Shown one piece after another: positions 21,270 to 32,335 of a stretch of DNA of 64,000 bases. The notes below the pieces were generated by a model. That model saw nothing but the letters and a program-made list of their open reading frames with translations. It ran no database searches and was not told where the DNA came from. The translations under genes were made by a program, and so were the position numbers. Each line of letters opens with the position of its first letter. The first letter of the stretch is position 1. Source of the stretch: Glandiceps talaboti (Eukaryota; Hemichordata; Enteropneusta; Spengelidae); NCBI RefSeq assembly GCF_964340395.1, contig NC_135551.1, positions 690,001 through 754,000 on the forward strand, written 5' to 3'.

Positions 21270-21965
21270 TTACACTCACAACAATACCATGTGATAATGA
21301 CCATTGACTTTCGTCGAAATGCAGTGCCTGATAGCCCCATTGTGATTAATGGTGAGCCTGTTGAACAGGTGGTCTTACAAATATCTTGGTTTGAACCTTG
21401 ACAATAAACTCTCATTTACACATCATACTACAGCTGTCCAAAAGAAATGCCAACAGCGTTTACACGTGCTTCGCAGGTTGCGTTCTTTCAACATAGATGC
21501 TAAACTGCTTCTGCTGCTCTATCGTAGCATTATTGAACCTCTTTTAACTTATTGTAACATATGTTATTTCCCTCTGCTCTCTGTTGTCAATCGAAATAAA
21601 CTTCTGAAAGTTTCTTTCACTGCTGCTAAAATTGTGGGCCTGCCTACTCCTGCTCTCGTTGATCTTACTGATTGTACAATACTGCGCAAGGCACGTGTGA
21701 TTGCTGTTGACGACAAACATCCACTTTATGCATATTTTGATATTCTCCCATCTGGCCAAAGTTACCGGTGTCTTAAATGCTCCAAAGTTCATTACAGCAA
21801 GAGTTTTGTCCCATCAGCCGTCAGATTGTTAAATCATTGCTAAGTTGTATTTGTGTACAAAGTGTATTTGTATTTGTGTAGTTGTGTCACTTGGACTTTT
21901 GTGAGTTGTATACTACATATCCTTGAGGACCAATAAATAAATAATAATAAATAATAATAATAATC
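21270..21965 (+). pseudogene. Rex1-like LINE 3' end, right arm
   Basis: Mirror copy of 12,412-13,110. The 164-residue frame at 21,349-21,843 is identical in translation to the left-arm frame, including CQQRLHVLRRLRSFNI and KSFVPSAVRLLN, and is preceded by the same frame change after EPVEQV. The tail of AATAAATAATAATA type lies at 21,932-21,964. Confidence 0.85.
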
Positions 21966-21980
21966 CTTATTGAAATAAAA

Positions 21981-23144
21981 TAGTGCGAATGATGTAGCAC
22001 AACTGTACATTTAAAAAATAACGCCAATGGCACTGTAGCACAACTGTACAGTTTTTAAAAATGTTTATCCATATGCTAGTCCATGCTAATAATAGATGTT
22101 CATTTGCTGAATCCATTTTCCAACCATGTTACTATCTTTGCGATATACGTGATCATTTGGCTGTTGCTATGGGTGTGGTCATGTTGCTAGATATATTTGC
22201 ATACATTTTTGAATGTTTTTGTTCACCTGTGTATGAATCCTGATATTATCTTTGCAATATACATGATCATTTAACTGTTGTTATGGGTGTGGTCTTGTTG
22301 CTAGGCAATTTTACATATATTTTTTGAATATTCAATTGTCTATTAATCCCCATTGTTATCTTCGCAATATATGTTATTATTTGGTTGTTGTTATGGGCGT
22401 GGTCTTGTTGCTAGGCAAATTTACATACATTTTTTGAATGTTTATTCAGTTGTCCATTAATCCCTGTTATCTTTGTGAAATACACGACTGTTTGGCTGTT
22501 ACTATGGGCGTGGTCATGGTTGCTAGGGATATTTGCATACGTTTCTCAAATGTTTACTCACTTGCCTACCAGAAGATGTTGTTATTTAACCAAAATATAC
22601 TGCCATTTGGTTGTTGCTAGGGGCGGTCATGGTTGCTAGGGCCAATTTTGTCAAAATGTTTTGACGAAAATCTGCAGAAATCAGTTTCAGAAACATCTCA
22701 CCAAGTTTCAGATTCATTGACCAAGTACTTTTTGAGATAAGTTTTAGACCAAAAATGAACATTTTTACACCTAATCTGCGTCCATACATCCCTTGATGTA
22801 TTCCCATTAAATTTCAGCCCAATCTGCTCAGGGGTTTTGGAATTATAGATTTTTGACCCAAAAGACTCATATTTAGCCCTAATTTTCATATCACTGATGG
22901 GACCATCATATCATGAAAAATTCTTAGTAAAAACACCCTGAAGAATGTTTCAACCAAATTTCAGCCCAATCTGCCCAGCAGTTTTTGAGTTTAAGTTTTT
23001 TGACCCAAAATTCACATTTTTGACCCAAATCACAAACCGGTGGTAAGATCATTTTGATTTGAACAATTTCCCAACTGGACACCCAAGGTAATGGACCAAC
23101 CAAATATCATGGCAATCGATTCAGTGGTTTTTGACTTTAAGTTG

Positions 23145-23181
<37 letters not shown>

Positions 23182-23257
23182 ACATCCACACAGACAGACA
23201 GACAGACAGACGCCAGGTGATCCCTATAGCACTACTGAACCTCAGTTCAGTTGTGCT
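21981..23257 (+). mobile_element. E-family repeat, near-complete, right arm (copy E1')
   Basis: Mirror of 11,119-12,400 with the same internal order: AGTGCGAATGATGTAGCACA, GTAGCACAACTGTACAG, 115-bp units, GCCCAATCTGCTCAG region, (CA)n at 23,150-23,195 with (CAGA)n, and the terminal hairpin ending GTTCAGTTGTGCTA at 23,257. It is followed immediately by another E-family copy in the same orientation, giving a head-to-tail pair. Confidence 0.8.
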
Positions 23258-24182
23258 AAAAAAATGTTTATCCAAATGCTGATCCATGCTATATGTAGGT
23301 GTTCAATTGCTGAATGGCGATCCAGTTGCCTATCCAACCCTGTTGTTATCTTTGCAACATACATGGTCATTTGGTTGTTGCTATGGGCGTGGTCATGTTG
23401 CTAGCAATATTTGCATACATTTTTTATATGTTCGTTCACGTGTCTATGAATCCCTGATGTTATCTTTGCAATATACATGATTATTTGGCAGTAGCTATGG
23501 GCTTGGTCATGTGTATACATTTTTTGAATGTTTATTCACATGTGTATTAATCCGTTATCTTCGCAATATATCAAATACCAGATGTTATTTGACCAAAATA
23601 TACTGTCATTTGGTTGTTGCTTAGGGCGTGGTCATCGTTGCTAGGCTCAATTGTGTCAAACTGTTTTGAAGAAAATCTGCAGAATAACACTTCTAGAAAC
23701 ATCTCACCAAGTCTCAGTCTCATTGACCAAGTACTTTTTGAAATATAAATTTTTGACCAAAATTCACATTGTTCCACCTTATTTGCATATCACTGATGAG
23801 ATCATTATATGATCTTCTACATCTATATACCCCCAGATACATCCCCATTAAATTTTAGCCCAATCTGCTCAGTAGTTTTGGAATTAAAGATTTTTGACCA
23901 AAAGACACATTACTTATGGAATCATCATGTCATCAACAAATCTTAATTTAAATACCCCAAGAATGTTCCCGCCAAATTTCAGGCTAATCTGCTGACTAGT
24001 TTTTGAGTTTAAGTTAGATAAAAAATCACATTTTTTGACCCAAAACGCACATCTCTGATGCGGTCATTTGAACAATTTCCCATCTACACTCCCTAAGTAA
24101 TGTCCCCACCAAATACCAAGCTAATGGGCCTGGTGGTGTTTGATTTTAAGTCGTTTACATACATGCACACACACACATACAC

Positions 24183-24228
<46 letters not shown>

Positions 24229-24290
24229 GCACAAACACACAGACATTTCACCATGCCTATAGCACTCCTGAACCTAGTTCAGTTGTGCTC
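23258..24290 (+). mobile_element. E-family repeat, right arm (copy E2'), uninterrupted
   Basis: Begins AAATGTTTATCCAAATGCTG directly after the hairpin of E1', holds 115-bp-type units (GGTTGTTGCTATGGGCGTGG), the AATCTGCTCAGTAG region, a (CA)n run at 24,166-24,230 and the terminal hairpin TAGCACTCCTGAAC...GTTCAGTTGTGCT at 24,290. It shows what the left arm lacks: 23,303-23,905 has no left-arm counterpart because the satellite block replaces it. Confidence 0.75.
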
Positions 24291-24857
24291 ACAAAGCCCA
24301 TCCACATCAGTCGCACTAATATAATGCTGATGTAACTGTAATGTAACTACAACATTGTTGGTCACAGTCCAGTAAGTCGGGATAGGGATGGGGGGTTGGG
24401 GGGTTGGTGGTGTAACATTCACATTGGAGAAGTCACAGAAAAAAATGCAGAATGGCATAGGGCACTGTCTGTCTGTATATCACTGTGAAGCTCTGTCCTA
24501 TCCAAAGTTCTGATTACCATCTTTAATAAAGTTTACTTATTTGCAAGAAACCAGAGTTCCCTTGAGAAAGTATTTCATAAATCACGTAAAATTTCTGCTC
24601 AGTTTTGTACGAGTGTCTCTGGTTACTTGCTAGGTTTTTGTGATGTGAGATGTCTGTGTGCGCATGTGCGAATCAGATGGTAGCTGTACTTGGAGTGTGT
24701 CTATACCTAGCCCATAGGCTTGACATTCACATTCATACTGAATACAGAATTATCAAGCATCAGCCATATGAAAAGCAAATGTAGTTGAAATTACATTGTC
24801 TGAAAGTTTTCATTCAAGAACACCTGTTCATTCTTCTATGCAATCAGTTCTAGATGA

Positions 24858-25667
24858 TGTAAGTACATGGACAGACGAAAATAACATGAAATGAAGTCCA
24901 AAAAAATGCAAAGAAATCATGATATGTTTTGCAAAACAGTTCACCAAGCCTCAACCCCTCTCATGATCTAATATTGAGCTGGGTGAAGTAGACAATTTTA
25001 AGTGTCTAGGGTTGACTATAAATAATAAGTTGAAGTGGGATAGACATGTGAGCGAATTGGTCAGCAAGGCCTCACAAAGGCTGCACATCCTACGTGTATT
25101 GGGTAGATTCGATGCATATGTTCAAGATCTGAAAAGTATTTATGTCTCACTTGTAAGGTCAACATTAGAATATGCTTCTGTGGTATGGCAAGGAGGGTTA
25201 ACGGATAAACAAAAACAACAGTTAGAAAAAATTCAGAACAGGGCTTTCAAAATTGTTTACCCATTTGCTTCATATAGAGAAGCATAAAATATGCTTCAAC
25301 TAAAATCATTAGAAGGAAGAAGGCAAGATATTTGTAAGAAATTTGGAGAAAGTATTTTAAAGCCAGACCATAAATTAAATCACCTTGTTCAACCTACAAT
25401 TAACCATAGATATCCAACGAGAAATTGTAGCATTAGTAGTTTTCAATCAAGAACCAAGTGCAAAGATTCCAGCCCAGTTGTTTATTGTGTTAATTTATTA
25501 TGCAGTTGAATGTGATTTATCGTCCTTGTTGTTGTTGTTGTTATTGTTTGTTGTTGATAAGTTGTGTAAAATTTTGCTCAAGTGCGACTTTGTATTTGAC
25601 GTTATTTTTAGAATTGTACCTCTTGTAATTTGGCCTAAGGGTCACCATATTTTGAGGTGAAATAAAC

Positions 25668-25700
<33 letters not shown>
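24858..25700 (+). pseudogene. CR1-like LINE 3' end with (ATT)n tail, right arm
   Basis: Mirror copy of 6,190-7,095. The open stretch at 25,012-25,287 has the same NNKLKWDRHVSELVSK and STLEYASVVWQGGLT blocks but differs from the left copy at about eight residues. A stop follows SYREA, after which the frame continues (LKSLEGRRQDICKKFGESI, HRYPTRN) before the 3' UTR and (ATT)n tail at 25,668-25,699. A TGATCTAA near 24,964 breaks the upstream frame, so both copies are dead. Confidence 0.82.
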
Positions 25701-26855
25701 AAGTGGCGGGGTTTAAATAGTACATAATAATGAAAAATGTTGGGAGAACTTTAGAGGAATATTACTTATGGTTGGTGTGTATACATAGGAGGTGTAATGG
25801 TTGATGGTTTACACCCAATTGTTCAACTAATTGTTCAACATTTCCCATTCAAGATTCAAGTCGTTACAATTGGGAGCTTGGCACTTGCCATGTATATGAA
25901 TAAAAGTATGACAATATTATTTTATTTATGACTAAATTGGCACTAGCACTGTGGCCCAGCGAAGATCTCAGTTGTCCAGTATTCCCTGAAGCATTTAGGC
26001 ACTAATATTTGATTGACAGCTACGGTAGCGGTAGCGATGACTCAAATTTTCACAAATCCCCTTTGGATTTTTCAGACAGATTGGTGTGCATTTGAAAAAG
26101 TTGAACATGAGCTGAGCGAAGTTTAGTTGTCATAAAATAATGTTGCAAAGTTTAGTGAAAAGAATATCGATTTCTAGTTTTTCTGATATGAGCGCAGTAG
26201 TACTGTACTGACTGTGGTGAGTGTCCGTGGAACACATATCGCTGACCTGTTGATAGCATTACATGTATTTGCTGACGGGTATTAAACTAAAATATACGGA
26301 ATAACTAGAAACTCTCGATTTTATTTGCCACAACAGCTTTCATGAAATTAAAGACTGATTTTTGTGAAAGCAAATGCTAGGTCAGTCTGTATGTATTACA
26401 TGTAATTTACTTACAGAATAACGAAGTTAGAGGTCTGTATTTATGTATATGTACATGGTAAAATGTGCCGGTTTCAATAGTACAGATTACAACATTATGG
26501 TTTTCTTAATGAGTTTTAACAACATAGTCATTGATAGCACATCATTTTCCATAAAAGAATTTTAAAAATGACAAATCTAAAACCAAGACATTTGTTACAA
26601 AACCCCTTTGGTCTCTATTTATGAATTTTCAGACCGATTGGTGCGCATTTGAAAAAGTGGAACGTGAGCAAATTTCAGTTGTCATAAAAGAACACAGCCA
26701 TTGTTTTTCTATGGGAAATCTGACATAGTATTCGGAAGTAAATGTCAAATTCGCACTCAACCTACAATCGCTTGATTTAATTTTTTTTCATCTTTGCGTT
26801 ACTTGCAATACAATTTTGAGATTTTAAGTCATTTGAATCTCTTCTAAAATCGTAT

Positions 26856-28029
26856 GGTTTTATTTTGATTTGATCGCAATCGAAAATGCAATGTCATTGT
26901 GCTGGCATGCCATAAAGTTGACTTGACCTGTGTCTTCTGCTACTGTAAAACGTTGTAGAATATTGTTTCATTTACTACAAATTGTACTTTCATGAATAGC
27001 CGATAACATGTAATAATATATTAATCCGAAGGCAAAAACATACCTGAAATTATGAAATGTACGGCATACATGTGGAGTGCACATGATATTGGTCATTCCA
27101 GGCATGATGATATTGTTACACTGTGTAACATTGTATCACATTCACAAGGTGTTTATGTGTGCATCTGCACAGCGCGTGCATACTAAAACAACGCAAATAA
27201 AAGGTCACGACCTTGATGGTGACACTACTGCGAAATCATGGATAATTTATCAATATTCCCTTAAAAATGGAAGGTATGGAAGGCTACTCATCCTCCACTA
27301 TATGCAGCAGCATTGTGTTCAATCATAACTCAACTAACAGTTTCCTTGAACACAACTTTGGATGGATATTTTGGTACAGGAGTGCTAATGTTGTGTCAAA
27401 CTGGACCTTATTACTCAGTCAAAGACCCACATAATCGAATGTTACATCGCTTATCCATCATGATCATGTCATATATTCAACTGAAGTTTATGTACTACGT
27501 GTGCATATATATATATGATTTACACTGCCAAGAAAGGAAAGTTGAACTTTGTTCATAGCAAAAGGTATGTAGAGCTGATGACTTCGATAACGTACATGTT
27601 TGTAAATGTCAGCACAACTGAAAAGGACAAGAATATGTCAAGATGGGGTTGTATTTTCAAGCTGAGTAATTTGTATTAAATCGTAATTTCACACAGTATA
27701 TCTTTATTTCTGTGTTATGCTGTCATTATTGCTAACGGTTGCAGGCTTTTACATGTAATATCTAACAGAAACTAGCGAAGGCCTGTAATTTTCTTCACAT
27801 TCCCGCACACCAGTTTGTTTATGTATGTACATATAGCACCCTCCTTGCGTGTGACATGTTATAATGTAGTCGGCTCGGTCGGCTCTTCGAAATTTGGGAT
27901 CGTAATTAGACCTTGTAATCGGCACAGATTTCCTGGCATACATGTTAAGCTTTTATGGCCACTCAGTTTGTGACTTGTTGCATATTTTATTTGGACTTGG
28001 AGTAACAAAATATTTGGTATTTTAATAGC
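26856..28029. other. Unassigned DNA outside the right palindrome arm
   Basis: No coding frame with recognisable similarity; open frames of 60-90 codons are on both strands and low in complexity. A segment near 27,226-27,270 (AAATCATGGATAATTTATCAA) resembles one at 50,065-50,100, so a low-copy dispersed repeat may be included. No promoter or RNA gene is recognised. Confidence 0.4.
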
Positions 28030-28695
28030 AAACCATTCGTTTGTAGGTGTATGTCAGATGTATTTTTTTTAAATAAAACATGGCATTTGTAATGTAAGTG
28101 TATTTTATATTTCCATGGAAGCCACTCTCCAATTTTAGATAATCTGTCTTACAATGGATAGAACTAGTACATATATGCCAAAAGTAAAAGAATTTTTTTG
28201 TAAAAAAATTTTGTTCTTTGAATTTTACATAAATTTTGCCAAATAATACATAAAATGGTGATTTAGGTTACCATGGCAACATATGTTCCTAAAGTGATAA
28301 CTATTTTTGAACTCAGCACAACAAACTACCGAATACAGGGTGGTCAATATGAAATAAACTATGTTGTAATTAAATTTATGTTATTTTCCAGATATGTAGA
28401 TGTTTAACCAATACAACATTTTTTACTCTAGTCTATGTTTCCATGGAAACAGCTGTCCTTTTTAGGCAATTTGTGTTACAACAGATAGCCCAATGTCAAA
28501 TATGTAAAAAACAAGGAATTGTTTTCATTAATTTTCATTTCTTTCCATGTTTTTTGTCAAATTTGGAAAAATCATCCACATGTTATGGTGATTTTGGTTA
28601 CCATGGCAACGGATGTTAATAAAATGACCCCTTATTTTGAACTCAGCATAAGAAATTACCCTAGGTAGGGTGGTTAATATTCAAATAAACTTGAT
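28030..28695. repeat. About 330-bp tandem duplication with X-box-like palindromes
   Basis: Two diverged direct units: TTCCATGGAA at 28,111 and 28,439, GTTACCATGGCAAC at 28,267-28,280 and 28,597-28,610, and TTTTGAACTCAGCA followed by a GGGTGGT..ATATT block in each. GTTACCATGGCAAC fits the RFX X-box consensus (two half sites around CCATGG), and GTTTCCATGGAAAC at 28,437-28,450 is a related palindrome. Binding is not shown. Confidence 0.75.
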
Positions 28696-28965
28696 TATTA
28701 CAAAAATTATTATTATTATATAATATTATTTAATTATTATAAGTCAATGGGCTGTGCTTGCTGCATGTATTAGCTATCATCCACACTTCTTATCATGAAT
28801 TTTCAATGAATAGAAAATGTCCATGTTGTATATCTACAATTATAACAATCATTGATTTAATGTTGTGACTGTATAATAAAAGAGTAAATATTGTAATATT
28901 GTGGTTGTAAATATCAAATGTCAAAAGAAAATACACATTAGGAAAGTCTATAACATCAACAACAA

Positions 28966-29007
28966 AAAATAGTGCCAATGGCATTGTAGCACAACTATAG
29001 TTTTTAA
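28966..29007 (+). mobile_element. E-family repeat, 5' stub
   Basis: AAAAATAGTGCCAATGGCAT and GTAGCACAACTATAG match the E-family 5' region and stop where element C begins at 29,008. The E 3' end with (CA)n and hairpin reappears at about 31,960-32,112, so C may be inserted in an E copy, although the DNA between 31,498 and 31,950 is not clearly E core. Confidence 0.55.
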
Positions 29008-31497
29008 CCAGATTTAAACTGAATGCCTTCCGTAAGGAATTTCATGATTTATGCAAGAACTTTAGCTCTATATCTGTGATTCGTCAAGTTCCAATGAAAG
29101 TTAATAGTTGTCAAAAATGTTGTTGAAATGCCCGCCACGCCTCCTATTCTCAGCACAGGAAAGCTTGCCATCCTCGACTTCACTCGGCTTTTGTGATCCC
29201 CTACATACCCGGGATATGGCATGTGCGTGTTGAACTTCCTTCTGTCCCACCACGAGTTTATACATTCCTTTAATCAAGTTACGGGAAAATTGTCAAGATT
29301 TTGTTGAGTGACGCGCCTCACTGTACACTTATTATATAGAGGTCAATGTATAGGTCACCATTATTGATACATTGTTGCGAAACTTCGTAGGCTAGGTGAG
29401 GCTTGGTCTATTTTCCATATTTTGACCACACACATGATTTGGGTATAAATGATAGATTATTACACTTGATAAATATGTGTATTTATCATTGTTTCAATTT
29501 CGTCAAATATGGACTTGTCATTTTCAAATTTCACACACTAATGCGCAGATGAATAAAGAGAAATCGTGTCTTTTTAGATTTTCGATTAGAAGTTTAGGAA
29601 GTATTATATTGACCTCGAACCGTCTCCTTTTTACCGTGTTCTTTTCCGATTTCTCTTGATATCAAAGTACTGCTGTTAGTTGCAAGGCTTGTACATAATC
29701 ATTTATCTAGCTCTGTATCTCAGGATATAAATACACTCTCACATATTTATCAAGTGTAATAATCTATAATTTATACCCAAATGTGTGTGGTCAAAATATG
29801 GAAAATAGACCAAGCCTCGCCTAGCCTAGGAAGAAAATTTCGTGACAATGCATCAATAATGGTGACCTATACATTGACCTCTACAGGGTTCGTACACTTA
29901 AAGCAAAACAAAATTCCAGGCTTTCCAGGGGGTTTTCGTCGGTTTTCAAAGGGTATTCATATTGATTTTGGCCATTTTCCAGGGGTGTTGACACTAAAGT
30001 ATACTTTTTGAATGACATCTAATTGTCTGATGTGGACGAGAAAAAAATTAACAACAGTTCCCATAATATGTTACAAAACATTTTAAAGACAATCGACACT
30101 ATGTAAGATGTTGGTTTCAAAACCACGTTTGCACACTAAGATTAACGGAGAAACCTCTGTCATCAAAGTAGCAGTTTCGTCAAGCTGGTGCATTGATCGT
30201 GTAAGATTGAGTCGCAGCATTCGTCAGTCTAATTCAAACATATCCAGAAAAATAAATTAAAAACTAAAGTTTGTCCTCGTTATTGTATGGTTTGATGTTA
30301 CTAGATTTATAAGTCACCTAAAATAATTTTTTTCTTCAAAATTTAGAATAAAAACGTCATTTACGTAACGAAATTTCGAGCTATGAATAACTGAATACAT
30401 TCATTGCTTGCGTCTCGATGTTTATGTACGGATGCCACGAGTTGCGGAACATCGTGATTTCTCAACTCAACTTGACCATTGACGAATGTTACTGTACCGA
30501 CAACATAAATCAGTAGTTTATTCATTTAGAACATGTAACACAAATACCCATTTATCGACGATATCAAAGTCACAACCGTACTTCCACAACCCGGAAATTC
30601 AACTGCACTTCCCGAGGCCCTAGCCCTAGTATTGCTATGCCTGAGCATGTAGTATGTCGACTCGTGCGCCGAACTTGTAACAATTTCTAATCGTGGTTGA
30701 TGATGCTTTGATACTCGCTACAATGTTACGATAATCTTGATAGCAGACCTACTGTTACCCCCGGCCGGGACTGTTAATGCAATATCATGTCCCTGAAATG
30801 ACGACTGGGAGACGGAGTAGCAATATACCGTCGCAAGATCGAAACAAACACCCCCCCCCCCCCTTCAACTATGCATAGGCACGGTCTGTGGGGCAAAGTG
30901 TCTCGTGTACCGATTGTTTGACTGTCTGAGTTTAATTGGCGTGAATTTTGATTCACCACCGTGGCGAAAGACTTTGAAAATATTTTCGCCATTTCATATT
31001 TACGAGATTCAGAACCATATGAATGGGTGGCTCGAGCAAACATGACGATCGTCAATATTAATCGATCGATTGATCATGATCATTTTCCAGGGTTTTCCAG
31101 GGAGGGTTTGAAATTCCAGGGTTTTCCAGGGTTTTCCAGGACCGTGCGAACCCTGCTCTATATAAAAAGTGTACAGTGAGGGCGCGCCACTCAACAAAAT
31201 CTTGACAATTTTCCCATAGTGATTAAAGGAATGTGTAAACTCGTGGTGGGACAGAAGGAAGTTCAACACGCACATGCCATATTCCGAGTATGTAGGGGAT
31301 CACGAAAGCCGAGTGAAGTCGAGGATGGCAAGCTTTCCTGTGCTGAGAATAGGAGGCGCGGCGGGCATTTCAACAACATTTTTGACAACTATCTTTCATT
31401 GGGACTTGATGAATCACAGATATAGAGCTAAATTTCTTGCATAAATCATGAAATTGCAAGACTATACCCTTATGGAAGGCATTCAGTTTAAATCTGG
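29008..31497. mobile_element. Foldback-like element C with long terminal inverted repeats
   Basis: CCAGATTTAAACTGAATGCC at 29,008 is inverted as GGCATTCAGTTTAAATCTGG at 31,497. Inverted similarity continues inward for about 480 bp (CTCCTATTCTCAGCACAGGA versus TCCTGTGCTGAGAATAGGAG; GTCAAGATTTTGTTGAGTG versus CACTCAACAAAATCTTGAC; TTACACTTGATAAATATGTG near 29,459 versus its complement near 29,740). The right inverted repeat is split by transposon D at 29,884-31,155. No transposase frame. The terminal 20 bases are also the 5' terminus of the F family, so C may be an F-derived foldback. Confidence 0.85.
29884..31155. mobile_element. Non-autonomous CAGGG-ended DNA transposon D, copy 1
   Basis: Termini CAGGGTTCGTAC and GTGCGAACCCTG are inverted with one mismatch. 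CTCTA at 29,879-29,883 and 31,156-31,160 is a 5-bp target duplication. The intact partner inverted repeat of element C supplies the empty site (GACCTCTATATAA with one CTCTA). CAGGG termini suggest the hAT superfamily; a 5-bp rather than 8-bp duplication points to a minority hAT group or another superfamily. There is no transposase frame; inside are TTCCAGGGTTTTCCAGGG-type repeats near both ends and a C run at 30,850. A second copy is at 61,380-62,620. Confidence 0.88.
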
Positions 31498-31985
31498 TGC
31501 AAATTTTGTTATTAAGGTCTCCAGTATACATACCTTTTGCATATCTATCATGTTGGGTCCACTAAACTGCAAACATCCCTCTATTGTCTGATTATACCCC
31601 TTTCCCTATGTGCTAGGACACCTTAAATTTGTCTGTCCATTCACAACAATGAAGAACGTCTCTTTGAGGTCCAACACATCAAAATGACACCTACTACAAA
31701 CATACCAATAAACTGACAACACTCACTGTAATTTGTGGAAGAAAATGATTTCTATGAACACATTATGTTCTAGGGTAACTAATGACATTATCTGCTGTAA
31801 CTTTAGTGATTGTCAGTGTATGTCAGGTCACATGAAGTCAATTAATAAGTAAATGTGTACAGTCGATAATTCAGACATTAGTTACTGTGATTGTACAGTA
31901 CTAGCAAATATCTGGTATCTGTCATTTCATTGCAATACAAAGGGTATGGTCACAGTTGCGGTCCAGCGTTTTGGAGTTTAAGTTG

Positions 31986-32042
<57 letters not shown>

Positions 32043-32147
32043 CCACAGACAGACAGACATACACTTTGCCATGGCTATAGCGCTAGTGAACCTAAGAAGT
32101 TCAGTTGTGCTAAAAAACACTTTTTAAACATTTGGCATAAATAGAAA
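31498..32147 (+). mobile_element. E-family 3' end with (CA)n, preceded by unassigned DNA
   Basis: 31,498-31,950 holds nothing I recognise. From about 31,960 the E-family 3' block follows: CAGCGTTTTGGAGTTTAAGT, a long (CA)n at 31,989-32,040, (CAGA)n, then TATAGCGCTAGTGAACC and the hairpin arm GTTCAGTTGTGCTA ending at 32,112. It lies 36 bp downstream of the CHMP1B-like stop codon (the gene is on the opposite strand), so it probably falls within or next to that gene's 3' UTR. Confidence 0.6.
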
Positions 32148-32265
32148 TTACATTTGTCTGAGTTTAGCTAATCGTTGTGAGAGTTCATCTTGTTCCTGTG
32201 AGGCAGCACTAGCTTGACCTAATGCTGACTGACCACCTTGTGGAAGCTCCATGTTTAACTCTAGT
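32148..32265 (-). CDS. CHMP1B: CHMP1B-like ESCRT-III subunit, terminal coding exon
   Basis: CHMP1 is a charged multivesicular body protein of ESCRT-III that assembles on membranes during endosomal sorting and cell division and recruits MIT-domain proteins such as VPS4 and spastin. This exon follows the acceptor ...CTTACAG, starts with the third base of a Gly codon, and encodes LELNMELPQGGQ, ASQEQDELSQRLAKLRQM and a TAA at 32,148-32,150. The final DELSQRLAKLR is the MIT-interacting motif expected at the very C-terminus of CHMP1 (R-L-x-x-L-R); its wording favours CHMP1B over CHMP1A. Phase agrees with the exon at 37,086-37,237. Confidence 0.93.
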
Positions 32266-32335
32266 CTGTAAGATAGAAAACAATCAAATTGGTCACATCA
32301 AAAGATAGCAGACAATGTACTATAAACTCTTTGGA

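Larger units (their letters stand above)
18767..26855. repeat. Right arm of the 24-kb imperfect palindrome
   Basis: Mirror copy of 2,911-16,036. It keeps the empty site of the Penelope-like insertion (25,715-25,742) and an uninterrupted E-family repeat at 23,258-24,290 where the left arm has a satellite block. It ends inwardly by cutting repeat F at 18,767 and abutting the tyrosine-recombinase remnant. Identity to the left arm is patchy: only about two differences in 200 bp of the outermost part, none at protein level in the Rex1-like frame, but several amino-acid differences in the CR1-like LINE. Confidence 0.93.

Noticed and set aside
27077-27558. Two 80-90-codon plus-strand frames
   Set aside because: No motif, no splice context and no family resemblance; similar lengths occur by chance in this base composition.
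30961-31179. Frames with FPGFSREGLKFQGFPGFSR-type peptides (also 62,406-62,663)
   Set aside because: Translated TTTTCCAGGG repeats from the end of transposon D; present in both D copies and explained by the element's terminal DNA repeats.
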